From Kineosporia rhizophila (GTDB lineage: Bacteria > Actinomycetota > Actinomycetes > Actinomycetales > Kineosporiaceae): a DNA stretch of 64,000 bases. Where the stretch lies: contig NZ_JAJSOH010000002.1 in the NCBI RefSeq assembly GCF_021277265.1, positions 372,001 through 436,000 on the forward strand. The letters are read 5' to 3'. This document shows positions 42,533 through 51,531 of this stretch, piece after piece. Both the position numbers and the translations under genes were made by a program. Each line of letters begins with the position of its first letter. The first letter of the stretch is position 1. Under the pieces are notes generated by a model. It saw only the letters and a program-made list of their open reading frames with translations. It had not been told where the DNA came from and did not search any database.

Positions 42533-43332
42533 GGGTGCGGCCAGGGGTTGGGACGGCAGCCCAGCAGGCCCTTGGTCTGCTGCATCATCAGCGGCGCGAG
42601 TTCGCCCTTGCCGGCGCAGTACTCGTGCCCGTGCCCGAGCGCATGACCGACCTCGTGGTTGACCACGTACTGACGGTACCCCTCGCGGTTCTTCTTGTAC
42701 TCGGGGATGGCCTTGACCCAGCGGTAGTTGGTGAGCACCACCCGGTCGCCGTTGCGGCAGGACAGCTTGCCCATGGTCTGCAGCGGCCGGCACAGCTCGG
42801 CCGAGGTCTGCGGGCTGGCCAGGGTGACGGTGGTGAAGGCCTGGCCGGCGTCGTCGGTGCGGGCGAAGCGCCGGGTGCCCTTCTCGGTCCAGCTGCGCCT
42901 GTCGTTCAGCGTGGCCAGGACGAAGTCGGCGAACTTGTCACCGTCGATCTTCAGGCCCTTCTCCACCTGGATCCGGACCTTGATCACCTGGCCCTTGCCG
43001 GGGGCCTTGGTGCTGCCCTTGACGGTCTGCAGCTTGCCCGAGGCCTTCCACTTCACCTTGGCCGAGAGCACCCCCGCGTTCACGTCCTTCTGAGTGAGCC
43101 CCTTGGGCAGCGACGTGGCCGGTTCGCTGGGGGCAGCGTCGGACTCACCGGCCGCCGTGGGTTCGGCAGTCGCCGCAACTGCGGATTCCGGCGGCGTGGA
43201 CGACGGGGTGGAAGTCTGCGCCGAGGAGTCGTCGGACGATCCGCCGGGCAGGGCGCCGCAGCCGGCCAGGGTGAGCATCACCACCGCCAGGGGCAGGGCC
43301 ATCGATGTTGCGAGCCGCTTACCCGTGCGCAT
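42529..43332 (-). CDS. DUF3152 lipoprotein with HExGH metalloprotease motif
   Basis: 267 aa from the ATG at 43332 (GGAAG ~10 nt upstream). Lipobox TLAGC puts the lipidated cysteine at residue 25; a Ser/Thr/Pro/Ala-rich linker (~28-90) follows. The C-terminal domain has HEVGHALGHGHEYC (from residue 226), a zinc-protease HEXXHXXGXXH pattern, so a surface metalloprotease is likely though the family is formally uncharacterised. Translationally coupled to moeZ; this pair is a conserved actinobacterial arrangement. Confidence 0.88.
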   Translation of the reverse strand: MRTGKRLATSMALPLAVVMLTLAGCGALPGGSSDDSSAQTSTPSSTPPESAVAATAEPTAAGESDAAPSEPATSLPKGLTQKDVNAGVLSAKVKWKASGKLQTVKGSTKAPGKGQVIKVRIQVEKGLKIDGDKFADFVLATLNDRRSWTEKGTRRFARTDDAGQAFTTVTLASPQTSAELCRPLQTMGKLSCRNGDRVVLTNYRWVKAIPEYKKNREGYRQYVVNHEVGHALGHGHEYCAGKGELAPLMMQQTKGLLGCRPNPWPHP

Positions 43333-43715
43333 CCGCCGCTTCTTCCTTTCACCCACGCCAGTTCCGCCTCGCACGCTACCCGCCCGGGTCGTGACGTCCG
43401 AGTCCGGAGGGCAGCCGGGTGACGGAGGTGACTACGGCCCGACCGGAACGGCAGGCTGGGACCCACCCAGGAACAGCCGTGACTACACCGAGGAGGCGGT
43501 TAGGGACCCGCAGGTAGCGGCTATACCCCGTTGCGTGATGATGAAACGTGGGAACGATCACCCGAATGGACGTCCCTCCCGGCGCAGAGTGTCTACTCGC
43601 GGTGGGATTTGGTAACGCCTCGTAGCCTTACAATCACTTAAAGCATCGGAATCGCGGGGGCGCAGCCGAAGCGTCTTAGCATCCGCTGACGGGCACTGAT
43701 GCGGGGAGGCAAGAA
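43333..43715. promoter_or_regulatory. 383-bp divergent promoter region with candidate -10 (TACAAT)
   Basis: Lies between the DUF3152 start (minus) and TetR start (plus). TACAAT at 43629-43634 is a good -10 match for plus-strand transcription of tetR; a -35 is not clear (GATTTG about 17 nt upstream is weak). No ORF in the region looks real. TetR proteins often bind such divergent regions, but no clear dyad operator was seen. Confidence 0.45.
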
Positions 43716-44444
43716 ATGTCGACACCAGAGGTGCGCTCGCGCGGAACCAGGCTGCCGAGAACGGCACGCCGCAGCCAGTTGCTCGGAGCAGCGCGAGAGG
43801 TATTCGTGGCCCAGGGCTATCACGCGGCGGCGATGGACGAGATCGCCGAGCGCGCCGGGGTCAGCAAGCCGGTCCTCTACCAGCACTTCCCGGGCAAGCG
43901 TGAGCTCTACCTGGCCCTGGTCGAGCAGCATTCCGCCGAGGTGGTGGAACTGCTGCGCGGAGCCATCGAGAACACCCCGGACAACAAACAGCGGGTGGCC
44001 AACGCCCTGGGCGCCTTCTTCGACTTCATCGACCGGGAGAACGAGTCGTTCCGGCTCATCTTCGAGTCCGACCTGACCAACGACCCGGACGTGCGCGGCC
44101 GGGTGGAGGCGGTCAACGACCAGTGCGGCCGGATGATCGCCGAGGTGATCCACGAGGAGACCGGGCAGCCCTGGCCGGAGTGCGAGCTGATCGGCATCGG
44201 CCTGTCCGGGATGGCCCACGTGGCCGCGCGCTTCTGGCTGCAGAAGGGGCGCCCGATGCCCCGGGAAGACGCCGTGCGTCTGCTGGCCGGCCTGAACTGG
44301 CGCGGCATCGGCGCCATCCCGCTGCACGAGGAGCGGGCCGAGGAGCGGGCCGAGGAGCGACTGGACGGCATGGCGAACCCGGTCGTCCCGGTGGCCGACC
44401 TCACCGGTCTGGGCGAGAGCCAGGAGACCGCGGGCCGGCCCTGA
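43716..44444 (+). CDS. TetR family transcriptional regulator
   Basis: 242 aa; GGGAGG 6-7 nt before the ATG. N-terminal HTH: RRSQLLGAAREVFVAQGYHA, AAMDEIAERAGVSKPVLYQH, FPGKRELYLALV. The ligand domain has NKQRVANALGAFFDFIDREN; C-terminus carries a tandem EERAEERAEERL tract. Orthologous by position to the TetR gene next to DUF3107 in mycobacteria. Ligand and regulon unknown. Confidence 0.92.
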   Translation: MSTPEVRSRGTRLPRTARRSQLLGAAREVFVAQGYHAAAMDEIAERAGVSKPVLYQHFPGKRELYLALVEQHSAEVVELLRGAIENTPDNKQRVANALGAFFDFIDRENESFRLIFESDLTNDPDVRGRVEAVNDQCGRMIAEVIHEETGQPWPECELIGIGLSGMAHVAARFWLQKGRPMPREDAVRLLAGLNWRGIGAIPLHEERAEERAEERLDGMANPVVPVADLTGLGESQETAGRP

Positions 44445-44608
44445 GACCTCTGCGCAGGCCCGCGAGCACCCCGGGCAATTCCGCTGTTGGCTAAGCCGAG
44501 CGTGCCACCGGGACCGGCAGGCCCGCTGCCGGTTAGGCTCATCCCGACCAGTCGGAAAAGCTGCGCTGCCCCGCGAGGGGGCCGGCCAGGACGGAAGGGG
44601 CCACTCGC

Positions 44609-44833
44609 GTGGAGGTCAAGATCGGCGTCCGGGACATCCCGCGCGACATCGTGCTGGAGTCACCCGACTCGGCCGAGTCCGTCGTGAACGCGGTCGAGGC
44701 CGCGATCAACTCGAGCTCGCTGCTGCGTCTGAAGGACGACAAGGGCCGCCTCATCGTCGTGCCGGGCACCCAGATCGGCTACGTCGAGATCGGCGCGGAG
44801 GAAACCCGCCGGGTCGGTTTCGGCACGCTGTAG
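44609..44833 (+). CDS. DUF3107 family protein
   Basis: 74 aa from GTG 44609 with GGAAGGGG ~8 nt upstream. MEVKIGVRDIPRDIVLESPD ... VVNAVEAAINSSSLLRLKDD ... VVPGTQIGYVEIGAEETRRV. Small actinobacterial ATP-binding-like family (TB9.4 in mycobacteria) of unknown role. The 164-bp gap after tetR could still allow co-transcription; it ends at a bidirectional terminator. Confidence 0.88.
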   Translation: MEVKIGVRDIPRDIVLESPDSAESVVNAVEAAINSSSLLRLKDDKGRLIVVPGTQIGYVEIGAEETRRVGFGTL

Positions 44834-44867
44834 CACCACCGCACCACGAACACCGCAGTACGCACCA

Positions 44868-44903
44868 CGAAGGCGCCGTTCTCGCTGGAGAGCGGCGCCT
44901 TCG
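44868..44903. terminator. Bidirectional terminator between DUF3107 and ferritin-like genes
   Basis: CGAAGGCGCCG (44868-44878) pairs perfectly with 44893-44903; TTCTC and GAGAG extend the stem inward to ~16 bp with a GCTG loop. Confidence 0.85.
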
Positions 44904-44917
44904 CCGTCCGGGCCGCG

Positions 44918-45604
44918 CTAGGCGGACAGACCCATCTGCGCCATCCGCCGGGTGTGCTGCTCGGTGATCCGGCTGAACATCGAGACGATGCCGGCCAGGC
45001 CCATGCCCGGGTGCTCCCCGGTGCCGGTGAGCAGGGTGGAGAAGGTGTCGCGGTCGGCCGCCACCCGCTGGCCCTGGCTGAGCGCCTCACCGACCAGGCG
45101 GCGGGCCCACAGCGCCAGCCGGCTGCCCTGGATCGGGTCCTCACCGATCGCCTGGCGCACCTCCTGCAGCACGAACGACGAGCGCTGGTCCGACTCCAGG
45201 GTGCCCAGCACCAGGTCGCGGGTGTCCGGGTCGAGGTAGGTGGTGATCTCCCGGTAGAAGTCCGAGGCGATGCCGTCGCCCACGTAGAACTTCACCAGGC
45301 CCTCGAGCCAGGTGGAGGGCCGGGTGCGCTCGTGGAAACCGTCCAGCGCCTCGACGAACGGGGCCATCGCCTCCTCCGGGTCGGCCCCGATCTCGACCAG
45401 ACGGGCGCGCAGCCGGTCGTAGTGCGCGAACTCGGTGGCGGCGAGCCCGGCCACGGCCGCCTTGGCCGCCAGCCGCGGGGCCAGGTCCGCGTCGCCGGAA
45501 AGGCGGATGAATGCGCTCAGTTCACCGTAGGCCAGTGTGCCCAATAGGTCGACGACGGCCGCCCGGTATGCCGGATCGGTGAACCTGTCCTCCTGCTGCT
45601 CCAT
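44918..45604 (-). CDS. Ferritin-like fold protein
   Basis: 228 aa, four-helix ferritin-like domain: YGELSAFIRLSGDADLAPRL, LAATEFAHYDRLRARLVEIG (E/H pair), GLVKFYVGDGIASDFYREIT, VLGTLESDQRSSFVLQEVRQ. Conserved actinobacterial neighbour of DUF3107 and the DEAD helicase. Related to MiaE-like diiron hydroxylases, but the metal ligands look incomplete and no reaction can be assigned. Confidence 0.8.
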   Translation of the reverse strand: MEQQEDRFTDPAYRAAVVDLLGTLAYGELSAFIRLSGDADLAPRLAAKAAVAGLAATEFAHYDRLRARLVEIGADPEEAMAPFVEALDGFHERTRPSTWLEGLVKFYVGDGIASDFYREITTYLDPDTRDLVLGTLESDQRSSFVLQEVRQAIGEDPIQGSRLALWARRLVGEALSQGQRVAADRDTFSTLLTGTGEHPGMGLAGIVSMFSRITEQHTRRMAQMGLSA

Positions 45605-45823
45605 GGACAGGAGGGTACTGAGCCCCCCGACCAGGTAGGATCAGTCAGTTAGAGGTACCTGCTACACCTGCCAGACCCCTGTACGTGGATGACCGGTCGC
45701 TCACACGGTCGGCTTCCGAATGCCGCAGCGCGGCCCGCCGGAGCGCCTTTCTCCCTCCGCCACCCCACCGGGGTCGGCGCGGTCCGGCCCGCAGGCCAGC
45801 GCCCCCGAAGAGTTAGGCACCGC

Positions 45824-47665
45824 GTGTCCGCTTCATCCAGTAACCCCACCGACCGGCCGGACGAGAACCCCGCCCTCGACCTCGAGAACGCCGGCGAGAT
45901 CGTCGCCGTCGTCGAGGACGAGGTCAAGCCCGGCGCCCAGGCCCCGGGCTGGGCCGACCTCGGCACCGACCCGCGCGTCACCGAGGCCCTGCTCAAGGCC
46001 GGGATGAGCGCCCCGTTCCCGATCCAGGCGATGACGCTGCCGGTGGCGATCGCCGGCAGCGACGTGATCGGCCAGGCCAAGACCGGTACCGGCAAGACCC
46101 TGGGCTTCGGCATCCCGCTGCTGCACCGGGTGGTCGGCCCGAAGGACGAGGGCTTCGCCGAGCTGGCCGCCCCGGGCGCCCCGCAGGCCCTGGCCATCGT
46201 GCCCACCCGGGAGCTGGCCACCCAGGTCGCCGAGGACCTGAAGGTCGCCTCGAAGAACCTGAGCGCGCGGATCCTCACCGTCTACGGCGGCCGGGCCTAC
46301 GAACCGCAGGTCGAGGCGCTGAAGAAGGGCATCGAGGTGGTCGTCGGCACACCCGGCCGGCTGCTCGACCTGGCCCAGCAGGGCCTGCTCAACCTGGCCC
46401 ACGTGCGCACCCTGGTGCTCGACGAGGCCGACGAAATGCTCGACCTGGGCTTCCTGCCCGACGTCGAGAAGCTGATGTCGCTGACCCCCGACGGCCGTCA
46501 GACCCTGCTGTTCTCGGCCACCATGCCGGGCGCCGTGGTGTCGCTGGCCCGCAAGTACATGACCCAGCCCACGCACATCCGGGCCTCCGACCCGGACGAC
46601 TCCGGCGCCACCGTGCTGGCGATCGCCCAGTTCATCTATCGCGCCCACGCGATGGACAAGGTCGAGATGCTGGCCCGGCTGCTGCAGTCCGAGGGCCGCG
46701 GTCTGTCGATCATCTTCACCCGCACCAAGCGCACCGCCGCCAAGGTGGCCGAGGAACTGGCGATGCGGGGCTTCGCCGCCGCGGCGATCCACGGTGACCT
46801 CGGGCAGGGGGCCCGGGAGCAGGCGCTGCGGGCCTTCCGCAACGGCAAGATCGATGTGCTGGTGGCCACCGACGTGGCGGCCCGGGGCATCGACGTGGAG
46901 AACGTCACCCACGTGGTCAACTACGCCTGCCCGGAGGACGAGAAGACGTACCTGCACCGGATCGGCCGCACCGGCCGGGCCGGCAACACCGGGGTCGCGG
47001 TCACCTTCGTCGACTGGGACGACCTGCACCGCTGGATGATGATCGACAAGGCGCTCGACCTGGGCATCCCGGAGCCGGCCGAGACGTACTCCTCGTCCGA
47101 GCACTTCTTCGAGGACCTGAACATCCCGGCCGGGGTCCGCGGCACCCTCCCCCGGGCCTCGCGCACCCGCGCCGGCCTCGACGCCGAAGAGCTGGAAGAC
47201 CTGGGCGAGACCGGCAAGCGCGGTGGCGGTACCCCGACCCGTTCCTCTGGCTCCGGCGGGTCCCGTCGCGACGCACGCGACTCGAAGGACGGCGGGCGCG
47301 GCTCGCGCTCCCGCAGCCGTACCCGGTCCGAGGGCTCCGACGAGTCCCAGGCTCCCGAGGTCACCGGCGGCGACCCGGAGACGTCGGGCGAGGAGACGCC
47401 GCGGCGTACCCGCACCCGTCAGCGTCGCCGCACCCGGGCCGGTGTCCCGGTCGAGGCGGGCGAAGCGTCCGAGACGTCCGAGGCCGTCGAGAGCGTGGAG
47501 GTCGGCGAGGCCACCGCGGTCGTCGAGTCGACCACCGAAGACGCCGACCCCGAAGGTGCCGAGGCCCAGCGCCGGCGCCGTCGTCGGCGCCGGGGCGGCC
47601 GGGGTTCGGGCTCGTCCAGCGCGGCCCCCGCCGAGAGCGCGTCGGCCGGTTCCACCGACAGCTGA
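45824..47665 (+). CDS. rhlE: DEAD-box RNA helicase
   Basis: 613 aa from GTG 45824 (VSASSSNPTDRPDENP); the frame upstream is not protein-like. Motifs in order: Q region FPIQAMTLPVAIAGSDVIGQ, I AKTGTGKT, Ia VPTRELATQ, II LDEADEMLDLGF, III FSATMPG, IV IIFTRTKRTA, V VATDVAARGIDV, VI HRIGRTGRAGNTG. The last ~160 residues are basic and Ser/Arg/Glu-rich (SRSRSRTRSEGSDE, RRRRRRRRGGRGSGSSS), an RNA-binding tail. Likely in ribosome assembly or mRNA turnover at low temperature. Ends in a strong terminator. Confidence 0.92.
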   Translation: MSASSSNPTDRPDENPALDLENAGEIVAVVEDEVKPGAQAPGWADLGTDPRVTEALLKAGMSAPFPIQAMTLPVAIAGSDVIGQAKTGTGKTLGFGIPLLHRVVGPKDEGFAELAAPGAPQALAIVPTRELATQVAEDLKVASKNLSARILTVYGGRAYEPQVEALKKGIEVVVGTPGRLLDLAQQGLLNLAHVRTLVLDEADEMLDLGFLPDVEKLMSLTPDGRQTLLFSATMPGAVVSLARKYMTQPTHIRASDPDDSGATVLAIAQFIYRAHAMDKVEMLARLLQSEGRGLSIIFTRTKRTAAKVAEELAMRGFAAAAIHGDLGQGAREQALRAFRNGKIDVLVATDVAARGIDVENVTHVVNYACPEDEKTYLHRIGRTGRAGNTGVAVTFVDWDDLHRWMMIDKALDLGIPEPAETYSSSEHFFEDLNIPAGVRGTLPRASRTRAGLDAEELEDLGETGKRGGGTPTRSSGSGGSRRDARDSKDGGRGSRSRSRTRSEGSDESQAPEVTGGDPETSGEETPRRTRTRQRRRTRAGVPVEAGEASETSEAVESVEVGEATAVVESTTEDADPEGAEAQRRRRRRRRGGRGSGSSSAAPAESASAGSTDS

Positions 47666-47678
47666 GCATCGAGAACAG

Positions 47679-47710
47679 AAGTGGCCCGCGCCTTCCGGCG
47701 CGGGCCACTT
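47679..47710. terminator. Intrinsic terminator, 14-bp stem with TTCC loop
   Basis: AAGTGGCCCGCGCC (47679-47692) pairs perfectly with 47697-47710, followed by TCGTT. Serves the DEAD-box gene and the convergent parA-like gene. Confidence 0.92.
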
Positions 47711-47743
47711 TCGTTCCGTACCGGGTGGGTGCCGGTCGAGGGC

Positions 47744-48601
47744 TCAGAGTGCCTCGGCGTCGGCCTGCCCGTGCCCCGAGACGGGCGGGCGCAGGCTGGT
47801 GTGCATGCGGGAAGTGCGGGCCGGAGCGACTTTACGGCCGCCGAACCGCCAGGCCCGCAGCAATCCGTCGGCGATCCGGAAGTAGGCCCGGGCCCCCGAC
47901 GAGCTGGGCGAGGTGCCGACGATGGTGGCGCCCACGCTGGGGGCCTCGGCGAACTTCACCGAGCGCGGAATCGGGTTCAGCACCGGCACCCGGTAGCGGC
48001 GCTTGACGTCGCCGAGCACGGCCCGGGCGTGCACCGAGCGCTTGTCGTACATGGTGGGCAGCAGCCCCCGCACCCGCAGCCGCGGATTGAGCAGCCGGTG
48101 CACGTCGGCCACCGTGTCCAGCAGCTGGCCCACCCCCCGGTGGCTGAGCATCTCGCACTGCAGCGGCACGATCACCTCGTCGGCCGCCGCCAGCGCGTTC
48201 AGCGTGAGCAGGCCCAGGCTGGGCGAACAGTCGAGCAGGATCACGTCGTAGGTGGAGAGCACCTCTTCCAGGCCCCGGCGCACCACGAACTCACGCTGCG
48301 GGGCCGGCAGCAGCATGGCCTCCGCCGCCAGCAGGTCGATCGTCGAGGGCACCAGGTCCATGCCCTCGCTGGTGCGCAGCCGCGCGGCCGGCAGCTCGAC
48401 CTCGCCGCGGACCACGTCGGAGATCGAGTACTCCACCACGTCCGGGTCGATGCCCAGGCTGAAGGTGAGCGACGACTGCGGGTCGAGGTCGATCAACAGC
48501 ACGCGCAGCCCCCGCAGCACGAACGCGGCGCCGAGCGAGGCCACCGTGGTGGTCTTGGCGACGCCACCCTTCTGGTTGGCGACGGCGATTACGCGGCCCA
48601 T
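47744..48601 (-). CDS. ParA/Soj-family ATPase
   Basis: 285 aa from the ATG at 48601 (GGAGGG 9 nt upstream). Deviant Walker A NQKGGVAKTTT (residues ~9-19), LLIDLDPQSSLTFSLGIDPD, VILLDCSPSLGLLTLNALAA, CEMLSHRGVGQLLDTVADV. No ParB gene is adjacent and no parS-like palindrome was seen, so not the chromosomal parAB locus. Probably the orphan ParA conserved next to the DEAD helicase, positioning an unknown cargo. Confidence 0.9.
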   Translation of the reverse strand: MGRVIAVANQKGGVAKTTTVASLGAAFVLRGLRVLLIDLDPQSSLTFSLGIDPDVVEYSISDVVRGEVELPAARLRTSEGMDLVPSTIDLLAAEAMLLPAPQREFVVRRGLEEVLSTYDVILLDCSPSLGLLTLNALAAADEVIVPLQCEMLSHRGVGQLLDTVADVHRLLNPRLRVRGLLPTMYDKRSVHARAVLGDVKRRYRVPVLNPIPRSVKFAEAPSVGATIVGTSPSSSGARAYFRIADGLLRAWRFGGRKVAPARTSRMHTSLRPPVSGHGQADAEAL

Positions 48602-48726
48602 GCATCTGTTCCCTCCAGGCGGCGGGCCGGAAAGACCCGCTTTCAGACTATCGACTGCCTGTGTCCCGATGGGCCGTCGGTGGGCTCGACAGGCGATCAA
48701 GGGTCGAATCCGACAGTCTTTACCCC

Positions 48727-49800
48727 ATGGCAGCGAGCGCGACGGATGACAGCTGGGAACGGAGCAGTGCCCTTCTACCTCTGACCGGGGCCGCACGGTT
48801 CGATCTCGACGAGGTCGAGCACGCCCCCGGCCGTCGCCGGCGAACCACCGTGGAAACCGCTGCCGGGCGAGCCCGACGGGCCTGGGGACAGGGACAGGTG
48901 GAGCAGACTCGAGCGCATCACGAAGAGCCGCCGCGGCTGGAGCAGTGGGACTACCTGGAGCACCCGGCCGACACCGGCCGCGCCGAGGACCACGAGGCCG
49001 AGCCGGAGACCGACCACGAGGCCGACCAGGCCGGTCAGTGGGGGCTTTTCGGCCCCCGCACGGTCACCTGGCGGGTGCACTCCGACCCGCTGATCGGCCT
49101 GGCCACCCTGCGGGCCCTGACCATGCAGGTGCTGCACCCCGAGGGCATGGCGAACGTGTTCGCCACCGCCCGCCGGGTGGACGACCCGTGGGACCGGCTG
49201 CAGTGGGCGCAGCGTCACATCGGCGCGGTGATCTTCGGCAACAGCATCGAGGCCGCGATGACCGGCGCTCGGCTGCGCGCGGTGATGGGCCAGGTCGTCG
49301 GTTTCGCCGGCAACGGTGACGAGTTCCGTGGCGACGACGAGGATCTCGTGCTGTGGATGCACTGCTGCCAGGTCGCCTCGTTCGTGGAGGTGACCCGGCG
49401 CGGTGGCCTGGCACTCACCGACGCCGAGCACGAGACGTACCTCGCCGAGCAGCTGCGCACCGCCGCGGTCTGGGGCCTGGAGCCCGACCGGGTGCCCGCC
49501 ACCCGCCGCGACCTGACCCGGTACTTCCGCCGGATGCGGCCCAAGCTGCGGATGACGCACGAGGCCCGGGCGTTCATCGGCTCGCTGGTCAGCCCGGCTG
49601 TGCCCGCCCTGCTGGCGATGACCCAGCGCAACCGGCCGAACTGGGCCCCGGTGGCCGGTCTGGCCTGGTCGTCACAGCCGAACTGGGCGCGGGCCATGTA
49701 CTCGTCCATGCCTGGTGACGGCGCCGGCGCACTGGCCCCGGCCGCCACCACGGTGGCCCTGCACTCCCTGCGCGACGAACTCCACCGCACCCGCCACTGA
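48727..49800 (+). CDS. MpaB-type (DUF2236) oxygenase-like protein
   Basis: 357 aa from ATG 48727. After a ~90-residue acidic/basic N-terminus, the DUF2236 core runs TWRVHSDPLIGLATLRALTM, QVLHPEGMANVFATARRVDD, DRLQWAQRHIGAVIFGN, VLWMHCCQVASFVEVTRRGG, HEARAFIGSLVSPAVPALLA. The family includes latex-clearing protein and fungal MpaB; histidines such as those in VHSDP, VLHPEG and WMHCC are plausible haem ligands. Substrate unknown. Ends at a 16-bp terminator. Confidence 0.85.
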   Translation: MAASATDDSWERSSALLPLTGAARFDLDEVEHAPGRRRRTTVETAAGRARRAWGQGQVEQTRAHHEEPPRLEQWDYLEHPADTGRAEDHEAEPETDHEADQAGQWGLFGPRTVTWRVHSDPLIGLATLRALTMQVLHPEGMANVFATARRVDDPWDRLQWAQRHIGAVIFGNSIEAAMTGARLRAVMGQVVGFAGNGDEFRGDDEDLVLWMHCCQVASFVEVTRRGGLALTDAEHETYLAEQLRTAAVWGLEPDRVPATRRDLTRYFRRMRPKLRMTHEARAFIGSLVSPAVPALLAMTQRNRPNWAPVAGLAWSSQPNWARAMYSSMPGDGAGALAPAATTVALHSLRDELHRTRH

Positions 49801-49820
49801 ACCGTCGCGCTCAGGCGCCC

Positions 49821-49866
49821 ACCGACGTCCTCAAGCTCTTGATCAAAAGGGCTTGAGGACGTCGGT
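49821..49866. terminator. Intrinsic terminator, 16-bp stem
   Basis: ACCGACGTCCTCAAGC (49821-49836) pairs perfectly with GCTTGAGGACGTCGGT (49851-49866); the 14-nt loop contains TTGATCAAAAG. It closes the MpaB-type gene. Confidence 0.88.
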
Positions 49867-49997
49867 CTGCCCGGACCGGATCGCGTCAAGTATGCGATCG
49901 GTCACGCAACGTCCCAATTCGACTCCCCTGTCTGCGGTTCTGCCACTAACCTGGGCCCGTTCCGATCTGCTCATCGAGGCGACGAGGCGGTCCGCGG

Positions 49998-50981
49998 ATG
50001 AACCGATTGCCTGCGCCCGGCAGCCGGGCCGGAGTCGACCACGAGCTGCTCGACCAGCTCGCCGCCCAGGTGCGCACCCTGGCCGACGCCTATCTCACCC
50101 AGCCTCCGCTCGCCCTGGTCGGCCCGGTCTGGCAGCTGCGGCGCGAGGTGTTCGAGCTCCTGGAGAAGAGCCGGCGGCCCAGCCTGACCGCCCCGCTGTA
50201 CTCCCTGGCCGGGCGGCTGTGCGCGCTGATCGCCCACGCCAGCGCCGATCTCGGTGATCCGGTGGCGGCCGAGACCAACACCCGCACGGCCTGGTTGTGC
50301 GCCGAACTGGCCGACGACGACTCGCTGCGGGCCTTCCTGCGCTGGGTGCAGTCGAACGTGGCCTACTGGGGCGGCGACTACCCGCTCGCGGCCCAGATCG
50401 CGCACAGCGGGCGGCGTCACGCCACCAAGGGCAGCAACCTGCTGCGCCTGGTCAGCGCGGAGGCCCGGGCCTGGGCCGCGTGCGGCGAGACCCGGCAGGT
50501 CGAGGCCGCGCTGACGGTGGCCCGGGAGGCCCGGGAGAACGACGGGGTGGACGATCAGCCCGGGGTGTTCCGGTTCAGCCCGGCCAAGGCGGCCTACTAC
50601 GCCAGCGAGGCCTGGCTGGCTCTGGGTGGCGAGAGCAACGCGCGGCTGGCCGTACGCGAGGCCGGCGAGTCGCTGCAACTACTCGAGGCCGCCGTCCCCG
50701 CCCAGCGCTCCCCCGAACTCCTGGCCGCCGCCCGGCTCGATCTCTGCAATGCCCACCTGGCCCTGTCCGACCTGGACGCGGCCGCTGCCGAGCTGCGCTC
50801 GGTGCTCGCCCTGCCCGCAGACAACCGCACCGGGCCGATCGTCGGCCGGGTCGTCGCGGCGGCACGCATCCTCGAATCCGGCGTTTTCACCCGTTCGGCC
50901 CTATCGCGGGAGCTACTGGGCGAGATCGCCTTGTTCCGGGCCTATCCGGCGCGGCGGGACCTCTCCGACGCACTGAGCTGA
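49998..50981 (+). CDS. TPR-like helical protein, unknown function
   Basis: 327 aa, almost wholly helical Ala/Leu-rich repeats: LDQLAAQVRTLADAYLTQPP, PLYSLAGRLCALIAHASADL, AAETNTRTAWLCAELADDDS, LLRLVSAEARAWAACGETRQ, FSPAKAAYYASEAWLALGGE, LLAAARLDLCNAHLALSDLD. Resembles the C-terminal TPR region of actinobacterial XRE-type regulators (NsdA/BldD-associated type) but lacks the N-terminal HTH, so it cannot bind DNA as those do; a protein-interaction partner is more likely. It lies 49 bp before a LOG-family gene. Confidence 0.65.
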   Translation: MNRLPAPGSRAGVDHELLDQLAAQVRTLADAYLTQPPLALVGPVWQLRREVFELLEKSRRPSLTAPLYSLAGRLCALIAHASADLGDPVAAETNTRTAWLCAELADDDSLRAFLRWVQSNVAYWGGDYPLAAQIAHSGRRHATKGSNLLRLVSAEARAWAACGETRQVEAALTVAREARENDGVDDQPGVFRFSPAKAAYYASEAWLALGGESNARLAVREAGESLQLLEAAVPAQRSPELLAAARLDLCNAHLALSDLDAAAAELRSVLALPADNRTGPIVGRVVAAARILESGVFTRSALSRELLGEIALFRAYPARRDLSDALS

Positions 50982-51030
50982 CCGAGCCGGAAGCCGTCCG
51001 TCCTCGAGGCTCTGCGAAGGGATCCGCATC

Positions 51031-51531
51031 GTGCCCGTTCCGAACACCTCCGCCCGCCCTCTGCAGGTCGCGGTCTGCGGCCCCCGCAACTGCACCGAAC
51101 AACAGGCCGAGGCCGCCCGGCGGGTCGGGGTGCTCCTGGCCGAGGCCGGAGCAGTGGTGATCTGCGGCGGGGGCACCGGGGTGATGGCCGCGGTGGCCGC
51201 CGGCGCGCGTTCGGCGGGCGGGCTGGTGGTCGGCATCCGCCCCGGCGCCGATCGCGAGGGGGCGAGCCCGGACCTGTCGGTCACCGTGGTCACGAACATC
51301 GGAGAAGCACGCAACGCCGTCATCGTCTGGAGCGCCGACGCGGTGATCGCGGTCGGCGGCTCCTGGGGCACGCTGAGCGAGGTGGCGCTGGCCCGGCGAC
51401 GCGGTGGGGTGCCGGTGGTGGTGCTGGACGGCTGGCGGGTGGTGGGGCCGGACGGCAGAACTGTGGACGACGGCATCGCCTACGTGGAGAGCGCCGAGGA
51501 AGCAGTGAGCCGGGTCCTGGTCACGACCTGA
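51031..51531 (+). CDS. TIGR00725/LOG-like (SLOG fold) protein
   Basis: 166 aa from GTG 51031. Rossmann-like SLOG fold: VAVCGPRNCTEQQAEAARRV, VVICGGGTGVMAAVAAGARS, VGIRPGADREGASPD, IVWSADAVIAVGGSWGTLSE. The GGGTGVM and GGSWGTLSE blocks match nucleotide-binding loops of LOG/TIGR00725 proteins, but the PGGxGTxxE catalytic signature of cytokinin-activating LOG enzymes is only partly present (GGSWGTLSE). Role unknown; overlaps the convergent nuclease gene by 11 bp. Confidence 0.82.
   Translation: MPVPNTSARPLQVAVCGPRNCTEQQAEAARRVGVLLAEAGAVVICGGGTGVMAAVAAGARSAGGLVVGIRPGADREGASPDLSVTVVTNIGEARNAVIVWSADAVIAVGGSWGTLSEVALARRRGGVPVVVLDGWRVVGPDGRTVDDGIAYVESAEEAVSRVLVTT

Noticed and set aside
47744..48601. 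Chromosomal parA partition locus
   Set aside because: No parB, parS, gidB or oriC-type neighbours; context is the conserved DEAD-helicase block, so this is an orphan ParA.
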